A stretch of DNA of 64,000 nucleotides from Gammaproteobacteria bacterium (GTDB lineage: Bacteria > Pseudomonadota > Gammaproteobacteria > Steroidobacterales > Rariloculaceae), in contig JAJEGN010000011.1 in assembly GCA_022819855.1 (NCBI GenBank), forward strand, positions 1 through 64,000. Reading direction: 5' to 3'. How positions within the stretch are numbered: position 1 is the first letter of the stretch; the number at the start of each line of letters is the position of its first letter. The notes under the pieces are model-generated. The model was not told the DNA's origin, made no database searches, and saw only the letters and a program-made list of their open reading frames with translations. Made by a program: the position numbers and the translations under genes. Of the stretch, positions 14,731 through 22,972 are shown piece by piece.

Positions 14731-16539
14731 TTATGGTTCTCGTATGGTACCCGGGACCACCGGGCTCATCGTACCGTTCAGCGAGAACATCCAGATGCCG
14801 TCGCCGCGCGTCGCGCCCGCGAACACGCCGCCGCCGGCGTGGACGACGACGTACTGCTCGCCGTCATGCTCAAAGGTCGTGACGGTCGTGTTGACCCCCG
14901 CATCGGTCATGTATTCCCAGAGCAGCGCGCCGTTGCGCTTGTCGAGCGCCGTGAGACGACCGTCGTTCCGGCCGACAAACAGCAGTCCGCCGGCCGTCAC
15001 GATCGAACCGCTGTAACAGATTTCGCGCCATTGCTGGCGCCAGGCGAGCCGGTTCGTCGTCACGTCGAGCGCCGCGAAGATGCCGCGGTCGTCGGCGCTG
15101 GCCTGCGTGAAGCGTCCGCCCATGTAGACCTGGTTCGCAACGGGCGGCGGGAGATCCTCGTCAACTGTGAAGGCGCTGATCCGGTCGGTCGCGCAGACGT
15201 AGAGCAGGTTCGTTTCCGGATCGTAGGAACTCGGCGGCCAGTTGGCGCCGCCCATCGTGCCGGGCTTGACGGCGATGGGATCGGTCCAGAACGGCGTGAA
15301 GATCCGGCCGTCATTGACGATCCGGCCCTGTCCGTCTATGAGCGGCGTGCCCTCGGGCGGAATGTCGATCGACTGCGGGACGATGGCGTCGCCGATCGGG
15401 TACGGTTGCGTCGCCGACGTCGCCTGCCTCGGCTCCTGTGGCACCGGGCGTTCCTCTATGCCGATCAGCGGTTCGCCGGTCTCGCGGTCCAGGATGTAGG
15501 CCCAACCGGTCTTGGAGACCTGCACGAGGCCGCGGCGCAGTTCGCCGTCGATTTCGGCATCGAAGAGCACGACGGGATTCGGCGAGTCGTAGTCCCAGAG
15601 GTCGTGATGGACCTGCTGGAAGTGCCAGCGGTATTCGCCGGTCTGCACGTCGACGGCCACGATCGAGACGCTGAAGAGATTGTCGCCGGGGCGCACGCCG
15701 CCGTGGAGGTCGGGACCGGGATTGCCGGTCGAGAAGTACACGAGGCCAAGCTCGGGATCGACGGCGGGCGTCTGCCAGACGGGCGCCCCGCCGAACTGCC
15801 AGGCATCGCTGTCGGCGGGCCAGGTGTCGTGACCGTATTCTCCGGGTCCGGGAATGGTGTTGAACGTCCACCTGTGGCTGCCGTCGCGCGCGTCGAACGC
15901 CTTGACCTTGCCGCGGCTCGCCATCTCGCCGCCCGAGAAGCCCGTGATCACGAGGCCGTCGTAGTAGAGCGGCGCGCTCGTGATGCTGAAGCCGTCGCGC
16001 CAGCGCTCGGCCTCGATCGACCAGACGACCTCGCCCGTGCGCTGATCGAGCGCGGCGAGCCTCGCGTCGAGCAGCGCCACGTAGATCCTGCCGTCGCCCA
16101 TCGCGACGCCGCGGCTCGACTTGCCGAACGGCACCCCGGCCGCGGGATCCGGGTTGCCGTGCCAGGTCCAGAGGATGTCGCCCGTATCCACGTCCATCGC
16201 GAAGACATCGTTCGCGCCGTTGACGACGAAGAGCGTGCCTTCGTAGACGAGTATCTGCGCCTGGCCCGAATTGGACTGCGTTGCGCCGGATCCCATGCCC
16301 GTACGCCACAGCGCCTTCAGGTCGGCCACGTTGTCGCGGTTGATCAGGTCGAGCGGAGAATAGCGCTGATTGAAGACGTTGCCGCCGTTCGTGATCCAGT
16401 TACTCGACGGGTGCGCCGTGAGTTCCGCTGCGTCGAATGCCGGGGAGGCCGTAACATCCGCGGCGGCGGGTGGTTGCGCCGCTGCCGTGCCGATGAGGAT
16501 GGCGGCGCAGGCGCAGTTGCGAACGAAAGATCCCGACAT
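14731..16539 (-). CDS. PQQ-dependent quinoprotein dehydrogenase
   Basis: This 602-residue protein begins at ATG 16539 with a signal peptide (MSGSFVRNCACAAILIGTAA). It is an eight-bladed quinoprotein propeller; W-motif segments include VFAMDVDTGDILWTW, LAALDQRTGEVVWSI and LTALDKRNGALLWEY. The calcium/PQQ region NPGPDLHGGVRPGDNLFSVS and the catalytic-aspartate segment HHDLWDYDSPNPVVL are recognisable. The vicinal Cys-Cys of methanol/ethanol dehydrogenases is missing; the equivalent stretch reads FGKSSRGVAMGDG. No haem c domain is fused at the C-terminus, so electrons must leave through a separate cytochrome, possibly one of the two encoded upstream. It oxidises an alcohol or aldehyde in the periplasm. 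It lies in the minus-strand run with a 235-base gap upstream. Confidence 0.88.
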   Translation of the reverse strand: MSGSFVRNCACAAILIGTAAAQPPAAADVTASPAFDAAELTAHPSSNWITNGGNVFNQRYSPLDLINRDNVADLKALWRTGMGSGATQSNSGQAQILVYEGTLFVVNGANDVFAMDVDTGDILWTWHGNPDPAAGVPFGKSSRGVAMGDGRIYVALLDARLAALDQRTGEVVWSIEAERWRDGFSITSAPLYYDGLVITGFSGGEMASRGKVKAFDARDGSHRWTFNTIPGPGEYGHDTWPADSDAWQFGGAPVWQTPAVDPELGLVYFSTGNPGPDLHGGVRPGDNLFSVSIVAVDVQTGEYRWHFQQVHHDLWDYDSPNPVVLFDAEIDGELRRGLVQVSKTGWAYILDRETGEPLIGIEERPVPQEPRQATSATQPYPIGDAIVPQSIDIPPEGTPLIDGQGRIVNDGRIFTPFWTDPIAVKPGTMGGANWPPSSYDPETNLLYVCATDRISAFTVDEDLPPPVANQVYMGGRFTQASADDRGIFAALDVTTNRLAWRQQWREICYSGSIVTAGGLLFVGRNDGRLTALDKRNGALLWEYMTDAGVNTTVTTFEHDGEQYVVVHAGGGVFAGATRGDGIWMFSLNGTMSPVVPGTIREP

Positions 16540-16774
16540 GAGCGGCCTCGCTGGGGCAGTGTCTGCTTGCAGCGAAACGATAGCATGGCGCGAGCGCGGA
16601 GTACCCGCCGTGACGGTGTGCGCGTTGCGCACCGGTCACGCGGCGAAACGCTCACGATTGCGAACGCCGGCGAGCGGCGCTTTCAGGGGTTGCTGCGTGC
16701 GCGTCCGGCGTCGCTTGCGCAACGCGCGATCCGACCTCGTGCGCCGCTGGCTGTTCGGCGCGTGTCCGGTGCCC

Positions 16775-18226
16775 CTACTGTTGCCCGGCCTCGCGCCTCA
16801 ACAGATTCGCGTACGAGAACGAATAGTGCCGCGCGGGCGCATTGAGCGTCTGCTCGCCGAGCGCATCGAGCGCATCGGCCAGGAGCAGCTTCGGCCCCGG
16901 ATCGTCAGGCCTGAGCCGCGTGAGGTGTTGGGCGAGCTGGGCGGCGCCGAGCGGATCGCCGGCTGCCATCGCCTCTTGCGCCCTCGCAAACAGCGCGTCG
17001 ACGCCGCCGACGAGCTCCGCCATGCGTGCGGACTGGCGGACCGGACTTTCGCGGTGCAGGTTGAGCGGGTCGCCGTCGAACCAGCCGACTTCCTGGGCAT
17101 AGATCTGGCGAATCGTGCCCCAGACGCTGCCGTAATAGTCCGCCAGATAGTCGAGTGAGGCGAATTGCTCGGGCAGCGCCGCGTACTCGACGAGTTCGTC
17201 GGGCGTCATGAAAAGCATCGCGCCTTCGATCGTGCGGTCGTAGACCCACTGCATCGCATCGCGGCGGTTCGTGAGCTGTTCGACGGCGTTGTCCATGAGT
17301 GGATTGCCGTGGCCCGCGACGACCCGTGCGGGTTCCTCGGCGATCATCTTGTCGAGGCTCGCGATCCAGTCGCGAATCGAACGGTTCGTGCCCCTGAGCG
17401 GATAGACGTTGGGCCAGGTGTGGAACACGTTGTCGCCGGCAAACAGGACTCTTTGTTCCGGCAACCAGATGTAGAGATGGTCCGCCGTCTCGCCCGGCGC
17501 CGCGACGAGTTCGAGTTCGACGCCGGCGATCTCCAGTTCGATCCGGTCCTCCGTGAACGTGTGCGTAGGCGGCACGCGGCGAACGGGTGTCGCTCGTTCC
17601 TCCGGCGACATGGGCCGCGGCGGGCCGTTGAACTGCACCGTTTGCTCCGGCGGCAGGTCGCCGCCCTGCGTGTCGGCCGGCCGCACGCCGCCCGAGAGTC
17701 CGGCGCCGCCCGACACGAATCCCGCTTCGGCGGCCGCACGCGTCTCCGCGCCGAAGTTGGCCCGGGCCCAGACTTCGATGTCGCTGCCTTCGTCGGCAAA
17801 CGCGCTCGCGCCGCGGAAATGATCGCCATGGCCGTGCGTGAAGATGATCGCCCGGATCGGCTTGTCCGTGATCTGCTCGAACTCGCGGCGCACTTCGGCC
17901 GAAAGGGTGGGGGAATGGCCCGGATCGACGATGATGACGCCGTCGTCGCCGACGATCATCGAATTCGCCGAGAGCGTAATGCCGACCGCCGTGTAGACAT
18001 TGTCGGCGACCTCGAATACCTGCCGCGTGACGATCGAACTCCATCCGCGCAGTTGCTCGGTCGCGGCCGATTCCTGTGCTGTCGCCTGGCAGACCGGAAG
18101 CGTCGCGCCGAGCAGCGCGCTTGCCACCAATAGTTGGCGGCTATCGCGCCTTGTTTCCTTGTGCGACCCGGGACGCTTGCCGCGGGGCGCCGAAGCGGGC
18201 CCACGGGAAAGATTGAAGCGGTTCAT
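16775..18226 (-). CDS. Exported metallo-beta-lactamase-fold alkylsulfatase-like protein
   Basis: This 483-residue protein has an N-terminal export segment (QLLVASALLGATLPVCQATA). The metal motif H-x-H-x-D-H is present as FTHGHGDHFRGAS (residues 129-141), with later ligands in AAPGETADHLYIWLP, LFAGDNVF and VVAGHGNPL. The C-terminal part (YGSVWGTIRQIYAQEVGWFD then GDPLNLHR) matches the dimerisation domain of SdsA/BDS1-type alkylsulfatases. The usual SCP2-like third domain seems absent; the protein ends about 120 residues after the dimerisation segment, whereas the family is commonly near 650 residues. It may hydrolyse a sulfate ester or another ester exposed to the periplasm. It sits between the haem lipoprotein and the PQQ dehydrogenase. 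Confidence 0.8.
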   Translation of the reverse strand: MNRFNLSRGPASAPRGKRPGSHKETRRDSRQLLVASALLGATLPVCQATAQESAATEQLRGWSSIVTRQVFEVADNVYTAVGITLSANSMIVGDDGVIIVDPGHSPTLSAEVRREFEQITDKPIRAIIFTHGHGDHFRGASAFADEGSDIEVWARANFGAETRAAAEAGFVSGGAGLSGGVRPADTQGGDLPPEQTVQFNGPPRPMSPEERATPVRRVPPTHTFTEDRIELEIAGVELELVAAPGETADHLYIWLPEQRVLFAGDNVFHTWPNVYPLRGTNRSIRDWIASLDKMIAEEPARVVAGHGNPLMDNAVEQLTNRRDAMQWVYDRTIEGAMLFMTPDELVEYAALPEQFASLDYLADYYGSVWGTIRQIYAQEVGWFDGDPLNLHRESPVRQSARMAELVGGVDALFARAQEAMAAGDPLGAAQLAQHLTRLRPDDPGPKLLLADALDALGEQTLNAPARHYSFSYANLLRREAGQQ

Positions 18227-18378
18227 GCGATGACTCCTGCAAGAGGTTGCGCGCGCCGGAGTGAGGCCGCCTGCGGCCAGGCGTTTCGCTCACCCAGGCT
18301 CTCTATTCTCGCTCCTCGCGCCTTGTCAGGCGAGCGCCTCGCCGGTCTCGGCGCGACGCGGGGTTCTGCCACGGGCTG

Positions 18379-20241
18379 CTAGTACTCGAGCGCGTTGCCT
18401 CTTGCCGGGTGGATACCGCTATGGAATCCGCCCTGGTCGCGCACGACATGAGGGTTACCTTCCTCGTCGTACCAGACGAATACGAGACCGTGCGCATCGC
18501 CGAAGTTCGGCATGTCGATCGCATGCGTCTGGACGCGCTCTTCGGTGTCGAACACGTAGATGCGGCCGTCCGCGTTGCTCGTGCCCCACATCTCGCGGCC
18601 GTTCGGCGCGAGCAGCACATGGTCGACCTGGTAGCCGGAGAACACCGTCTCGACGGCGCGCCCGCGCGCGGTATCGATCACGGTCATCGTGCGGCCGAAC
18701 ATTCCGGTCGTCTCGCCCTTGTCGGCTACCCATATCTCGGATTCGTCCGCATTGAGTGCCGCGCCGTAAGGGCCGATGCCGGTCGGCGTGGTCCAGGCGA
18801 TTTCACCTGTCTCGAGGTTGATCTTGTTGACGTAGGAATTGGCGCCGACTGGGACGTACATGAATTCCTGGTTGGAATCGATGACGATCCAGTTCGCCCG
18901 GAAGCCCGGATACGGGTACTCCTGGACCACCTCCCAGGACTCGGGATCCACCTTCGCGACCCAGAACGGGCGCATCGTCGCGAACTGCCCGCGATTGTAT
19001 TGCGAGGCCGCCAGGTAGGCGGAGATCGACGACGGGCCGTAGCCGCCGGGCTGCATCAGGATGTAGATGAACTCGCCGTCGGTGAACGAGGTGTACGAAA
19101 CGCCGCCAAGTTCTTCGTCGCGCACGCCGCCAACGACTTCGTCGGTCTCCGGATCCATGAGGAACACGTCGAGCCCGCCTTCGTCGCGTGCGAACGTGTC
19201 CACGAGCATGTAACGGTCCTGGAAGATCTGCGCATGATGCATGCGACCGCCAATCAGGAGTTGCTCGACCGGCTGCAGCGTCAGTGCGTCGGCCTTGATC
19301 AGCGAAGCCGGTGTATCGAGCCCGCCCACGGCGCGGTCTTCGGTGCCGCCCAATGCCGGCCGCGGGCCGATCACATAGACGTATCGGCCATCGGGTGTGA
19401 CGGCCGTAGAGTGAACCGAGGCGCGCATCGTCACGGGAAAGCGATAGTAAGCGATGATCTCCTTGGTCGCGGCGTCGCCGACGACGATCTGCACGGAGCC
19501 TTCCTCGTCGAATGCAGCAGGAGTCAGGCCGGAGCCCGATGCCGTATTCGGGAAACCGAGTTGCGGAGGCTGGCCGGCGCCCGTGGCCTCGTAGAAGTAC
19601 ACCTTGCCGGGTTCGGGCGTGAACTTCGGCTCGCCGGGATCGTAGGTCCGTACGGAGCGAATGTCGTAGGTCCGCATGATGTTGCCGGGCTGGGACTTGC
19701 GCTCCCAGTCGGCGAGCACCGTGTCGAAGCGCTCGACCTGCAGGATCAGCTCGTCGCGTTCGGTGATGACGAAGTTGTCGGGTGACGCGTAGTACGAGTA
19801 ATCCCGCGCGCTCTCCATCGACGCGTCGAGGTCGCCGATGACCTCCGCCGTGACTTCGCGTTCGGACAGCGTGCGGATGTAGGCCGCCGTGGCGATGAAA
19901 TCCTCGCGGCTCGCGTCCAGCGCGGCCGCGACATCGGCCATCTCCGGGTTCGTGGTGAACTGGTAGGCGATGTCGAACGCGCTCGGTGCGTGGGTCAGCG
20001 ACGGTGCGTCGCCGCCTTCGCCGAACATGCCGTGGCAGTCCCAGCACTCGCCGGTCATCTGGTAGATCTCCTGGCCGCGTGCGAGCACGGCGTCGAGGTC
20101 GCCGAGATCGAGTGCGGGTTCGGTCGCGGGCGCGGCATCGCTTGGAGCGGTGCCGGCATCGGTCGATTCCGTACCCGACTGGCCGCAGGCCGCGACGACA
20201 AGGGCCAGAGGAAGAAGCGGGATCAGTTTGCGTAGGAACAT
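18379..20241 (-). CDS. Haem c lipoprotein with beta-propeller domain
   Basis: This 620-residue protein starts at ATG 20241 with a lipoprotein signal (LPLALVVAACGQS; lipid Cys19), followed by an Ala/Thr/Pro linker. A c-type haem site C-x-x-C-H is CWDCH at residues 66-70, with a later Met-rich helix that could supply the axial ligand. From about residue 170 onward the chain is a series of beta blades with D-G-x-Y-x-Y-V/I and D-T/P-E-T-x-E patterns, resembling YncE/YVTN propellers. It should be anchored in the inner or outer membrane facing the periplasm and could accept electrons from the PQQ dehydrogenase or the flavoprotein. The long upstream open frame is a shadow of the adjacent gene. Confidence 0.75.
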   Translation of the reverse strand: MFLRKLIPLLPLALVVAACGQSGTESTDAGTAPSDAAPATEPALDLGDLDAVLARGQEIYQMTGECWDCHGMFGEGGDAPSLTHAPSAFDIAYQFTTNPEMADVAAALDASREDFIATAAYIRTLSEREVTAEVIGDLDASMESARDYSYYASPDNFVITERDELILQVERFDTVLADWERKSQPGNIMRTYDIRSVRTYDPGEPKFTPEPGKVYFYEATGAGQPPQLGFPNTASGSGLTPAAFDEEGSVQIVVGDAATKEIIAYYRFPVTMRASVHSTAVTPDGRYVYVIGPRPALGGTEDRAVGGLDTPASLIKADALTLQPVEQLLIGGRMHHAQIFQDRYMLVDTFARDEGGLDVFLMDPETDEVVGGVRDEELGGVSYTSFTDGEFIYILMQPGGYGPSSISAYLAASQYNRGQFATMRPFWVAKVDPESWEVVQEYPYPGFRANWIVIDSNQEFMYVPVGANSYVNKINLETGEIAWTTPTGIGPYGAALNADESEIWVADKGETTGMFGRTMTVIDTARGRAVETVFSGYQVDHVLLAPNGREMWGTSNADGRIYVFDTEERVQTHAIDMPNFGDAHGLVFVWYDEEGNPHVVRDQGGFHSGIHPARGNALEY

Positions 20242-20276
20242 GGGCTTTTCTCCCTGGAAAACCTTGGCCGGGCCGC

Positions 20277-20783
20277 TCACAACCCGGCGAACCGGAACGG
20301 GTGGAGTCGCGCGAGAGGCGGATCGGTGGACAGGGGCTCGATGATCCACGACACCAGCCGGACCGGGGTCATCGATTCGCTGAGCAACGCGGTCGGCTGT
20401 GAGGCGCCGAAGTGCGTGCCATCCGTAGCGATGCCTGTCGGGTAGCGCAGGACATGGCGCTGGTCGCGCGCAAGGTAGCCGAGCTGCACGGCCGACGATT
20501 CGAGCGTGACACCGGCCAGCAATGCGGGGCCGGTTCGCCAGCGCTGGTAGAGGTCGCCAAACCAGAGCTCGGTGATGTCTCCGGAAATCGCGTGCAGCCG
20601 CGCGCCGAACTCGTTGGCGCGTGCTGCGAACGACCGTGCGAGCTCGAAGCGCGAGTCGTAGACGACCTTGTAGAAAACCGGCCAGGCAATGTCGTTGGCG
20701 GCGGCCCATGGCCCCGCAAGCGGCAACACGCCGAACGCCGCACTGCGGGTGATGAAATCGCGTCTGTCGATCATCCGGCCCAC
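20277..20783 (-). CDS. Tat-exported protein of unknown function
   Basis: This 168-residue protein begins MGRMIDRRDFITRSAAFGVL, a twin-arginine signal (RRDFIT). The mature part contains FYKVVYDSRFELARSFAARA, then GDITELWFGDLYQRWRTGPA and GVTLESSAVQLGYLARDQRH. This mix of an invariant-looking D-x-R-F, G-D-I-T-x-L-W and R-W-R-x-G-P-A is a pattern I associate with uncharacterised Tat proteins next to periplasmic oxidoreductases, but I cannot name the family or fold. It starts 3 bases after the cytochrome gene stop and ends 35 bases before the haem lipoprotein start, so all are one transcription unit. Possible roles are a chaperone, an accessory subunit or a flavin-free enzyme; none is shown by sequence. 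Confidence 0.65.
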   Translation of the reverse strand: MGRMIDRRDFITRSAAFGVLPLAGPWAAANDIAWPVFYKVVYDSRFELARSFAARANEFGARLHAISGDITELWFGDLYQRWRTGPALLAGVTLESSAVQLGYLARDQRHVLRYPTGIATDGTHFGASQPTALLSESMTPVRLVSWIIEPLSTDPPLARLHPFRFAGL

Positions 20784-20786
20784 CGG

Positions 20787-21269
20787 CTAGGGGTTATTGC
20801 GCATGAGGTAGGCCGTCAGCGCCTGGAGATCGGAGTCGGGGATCTCCGTCGGACGATAGGCCGCCATTCCAATGTCACCGCGGACGAATTCCCTGATGAA
20901 CTCCGGAGTCAGGGTCGTGCGCTCTTCGAGCGATCCCGGCACTGCGCCGGCGTACTTTTCCTCGAGCATGACGGTGGCGCCGCTGTTGTGCGGATCGGTG
21001 CCGTGGCAGTGTATGCAGTAATTTTCGAAGACGGCCTTGCCGCGCGCCTCGTCGCCGTCGTCCTGGGCGCCGGCGAGCGCCCCGAAGCCAAGGCACAGAC
21101 CAAGAAGAATCGGGCGCACGACCCTGGTGCCCGAAACGATGGCGGTACGCCGCCGGCGAGCGGCGACCCCGCGCCGAAAGCGATCGCATCGATTGCGGCG
21201 TTCGAGGGTCGGGCGCGCTCCGGCGCCCGCTTGCACCGTGTCGCCTGTGTGCCGGGTTCCGGCGCTCAT
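20787..21269 (-). CDS. Cytochrome c subunit partner of the flavoprotein
   Basis: This 160-residue protein starts at ATG 21269, inside the flavoprotein stop (ATGA). The N-terminal 48 residues are unusually long, basic and Arg-rich, then a signal helix (VVRPILLGLCLGFGALAGAQ) precedes the mature domain. The haem site is CIHCH at residues 85-89, and GMAAYRPTEIPDSDLQALTA provides a Met and the C-terminal helix of a small class-I cytochrome. Position directly after a VAO/PCMH flavoprotein matches the flavocytochrome arrangement of p-cresol methylhydroxylase and eugenol hydroxylase, where the cytochrome accepts electrons from FAD. A shorter start near the signal helix is possible, but only an alternative codon would allow it. 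Confidence 0.8.
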   Translation of the reverse strand: MSAGTRHTGDTVQAGAGARPTLERRNRCDRFRRGVAARRRRTAIVSGTRVVRPILLGLCLGFGALAGAQDDGDEARGKAVFENYCIHCHGTDPHNSGATVMLEEKYAGAVPGSLEERTTLTPEFIREFVRGDIGMAAYRPTEIPDSDLQALTAYLMRNNP

Positions 21270-22744
21270 CCGCGATCCTCCCTCATGTTCGCGGGCCAGA
21301 TGCCGTTCTTGCCCGGCTGCAGGATGCCGTTCGGGTCGATCAGGTCCTTGAGCGCCTCGTTGAAGCGCATGAGTGCGTTGTCGTTGTAGCCGTAGGCCGC
21401 CGCTGCGATATCGGAAAACGCGGGCGCCACCCGGTATACGCCCCAGCCGCGCCGGGCGCTTTCGGCGACCATCTCGCGGCCCATCTCGATCGTTTGGGCA
21501 TTCAGTTCCGGATCGTTCTTGTCGACGCGGATGCTGACCGTGGTCAGCAGGCCGCGCGGCGAATGCACGTGCACGGGCGTGCCGTAGAACCGCCGCCCGT
21601 AGCGCTGGGCGATGCCGTCGAGCGTCTGGATGACATCCCAGATCGCCGCGCCCCGGAACGGCACGACGAGAGCGAAGTAGACGTTGTGCCCGATGCCGTA
21701 CATCGCGTTCATGTAGGGAACGCCGGCCAGGAGCTTGGTATTGAGGTCCCACTCGGCCGGGTTGTACGGCGCCTCGTAGAGCGTCGTCTCAAGCTCCGCG
21801 CCCGGAAGGCTCGCGTACGCATCCTGGACGAGTTCCCAGTGCCGCTCCACGACCTGCCGGTCGCCGTAGAACGCGAGACGATTGAACCAGCCGCTCGGCC
21901 CGGCGAAATCCACGCGCCGCATGTTCGGGTAGTTGGTAAGAATCCGCTGGCGCCACAGCGGCTTGAGGATGTCGATGAGTTCGACGATTTCCTCGTGCCG
22001 CGCCACGGTCATTTGCCCGGCGCGATACGCCGGCGGTTCGTCCATGAGCCAGACGCCCATCCTCGTCACGACGCCGAGGTTCGACTGCGAGAACAGCCCC
22101 TCGACGTACGGCCCGAAGCCCCACTTGTATTCGTGCCAGGTTTCGCTGTTCGGAACCGCGCCCATTCCGGTGCGCAGCAGTTCGCCGTTGGGCAGGACGA
22201 CTTCCAGGCCGCACTGGGTCTCGACGTGATCGCCGTACGGCGTGTAGCCCGTGCCGCGCTCGAGCGTATTGCCGACCACGCTGCCCCAGCCGGGCTCCGG
22301 GTTGTCGATCCAGAGCTTGAGCCCGCGTTCCTGGATGTGGCGATAGAGATCGAAGTAGCTGACGCCGGGCTCGACGACCGCGTAGGCCTGGGATTCGTTG
22401 ACCTCGATGATGCGATTCATGCGTTGCATGTCGAGCGTCACCGCGCCGGGCACCACACCGGCCGGACCGCCGTAACCGAAGTTCTTGCCGGTCGAGATGA
22501 CCCAGAGCGGGATTCCGTAGTCGTTCGCGATGCGAAGAACCTGCTGGACCTGTTCGACCGAATCGGGCCCGACCGCCGCGGATGCGAGCGCTTCGGCGGG
22601 CGTGTTGCGCAGCGGGGAAAATGGGTCGCGATAGCTTTCGAGGTGCTCGTCCTGACGAAACACCCATTCGGCGCCGACGACATCCGCGAATTCCGCGAGG
22701 GCGTCGTCAAACTGGCTTTGAGTCAATCCCGGGGGCAGCGCCAC
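21266..22744 (-). CDS. VAO/PCMH-type FAD oxidoreductase (4-alkylphenol oxidising)
   Basis: This 492-residue flavoprotein contains the PP-loop/FAD domain (GIPLWVISTGKNFGYGGPAG) and the hallmark SVVGNTLERGTGYTPYGDHV, followed by GLEVVLPNGELLRTGMG. The C-terminus (GWGVYRVAPAFSD, then LKDLIDPNGILQPGKNGIWP) keeps the Tyr-Arg pair that binds phenolate in vanillyl-alcohol oxidase. Members oxidise or hydroxylate the para side chain of phenols such as p-cresol, eugenol or vanillyl alcohol. Where vanillyl-alcohol oxidase has an acidic residue in P-x-D-L-G-G-G-S, this protein reads NPEPGWGS. It has no signal peptide although its cytochrome partner has one, as in some eugenol hydroxylases. It is the first gene of the long minus-strand run. 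Confidence 0.88.
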   Translation of the reverse strand: MALPPGLTQSQFDDALAEFADVVGAEWVFRQDEHLESYRDPFSPLRNTPAEALASAAVGPDSVEQVQQVLRIANDYGIPLWVISTGKNFGYGGPAGVVPGAVTLDMQRMNRIIEVNESQAYAVVEPGVSYFDLYRHIQERGLKLWIDNPEPGWGSVVGNTLERGTGYTPYGDHVETQCGLEVVLPNGELLRTGMGAVPNSETWHEYKWGFGPYVEGLFSQSNLGVVTRMGVWLMDEPPAYRAGQMTVARHEEIVELIDILKPLWRQRILTNYPNMRRVDFAGPSGWFNRLAFYGDRQVVERHWELVQDAYASLPGAELETTLYEAPYNPAEWDLNTKLLAGVPYMNAMYGIGHNVYFALVVPFRGAAIWDVIQTLDGIAQRYGRRFYGTPVHVHSPRGLLTTVSIRVDKNDPELNAQTIEMGREMVAESARRGWGVYRVAPAFSDIAAAAYGYNDNALMRFNEALKDLIDPNGILQPGKNGIWPANMREDRG

Positions 22745-22817
22745 TCGTACACTCCATGCGAACCGCAGGGTTGACGGCCATTGTCGCGTTCAGACGCTTA
22801 TTTTACAACTGTCATAT

Positions 22818-22929
22818 TACTCCGTACGTGAGTACAGCGCGCCTGACGGATATGCGGCCCATGCGCAGTTTTTCGGGTGCGACTCGAGAGCGTCGGGCGG
22901 AGCCTGTCTGCGCGCGATTGTGATATCGT
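22818..22929. promoter_or_regulatory. Divergent control region: inverted repeat and extended -10
   Basis: In the 228-base gap between divergent genes, TACTC (22818-22822) and GAGTA (22830-22834) form an inverted repeat around a CGTACG core, as in many TetR-type operators. Adjacent AT-rich DNA (22798-22818) could hold the minus-strand promoter. TGATATCGT at 22921-22929 reads as a plus-strand extended -10, 44 bases before ATG 22973. Confidence 0.35.
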
Positions 22930-22972
22930 TGAGCGCGCATTGACACGTTCGGACTGATTACAGGAGTCAACC

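Noticed and set aside
14431..16845. 804-codon plus-strand open frame opposite the oxygenase and PQQ genes.
   Set aside because: It is the antisense shadow of two well-supported genes in GC-rich DNA; its translation is Arg/Val/Ala-rich without domains.
20412..22774. Long plus-strand open frames of 325 and 426 codons across the cytochrome and flavoprotein genes.
   Set aside because: Both are antisense to genes with clear family motifs, and their translations show low-complexity composition.
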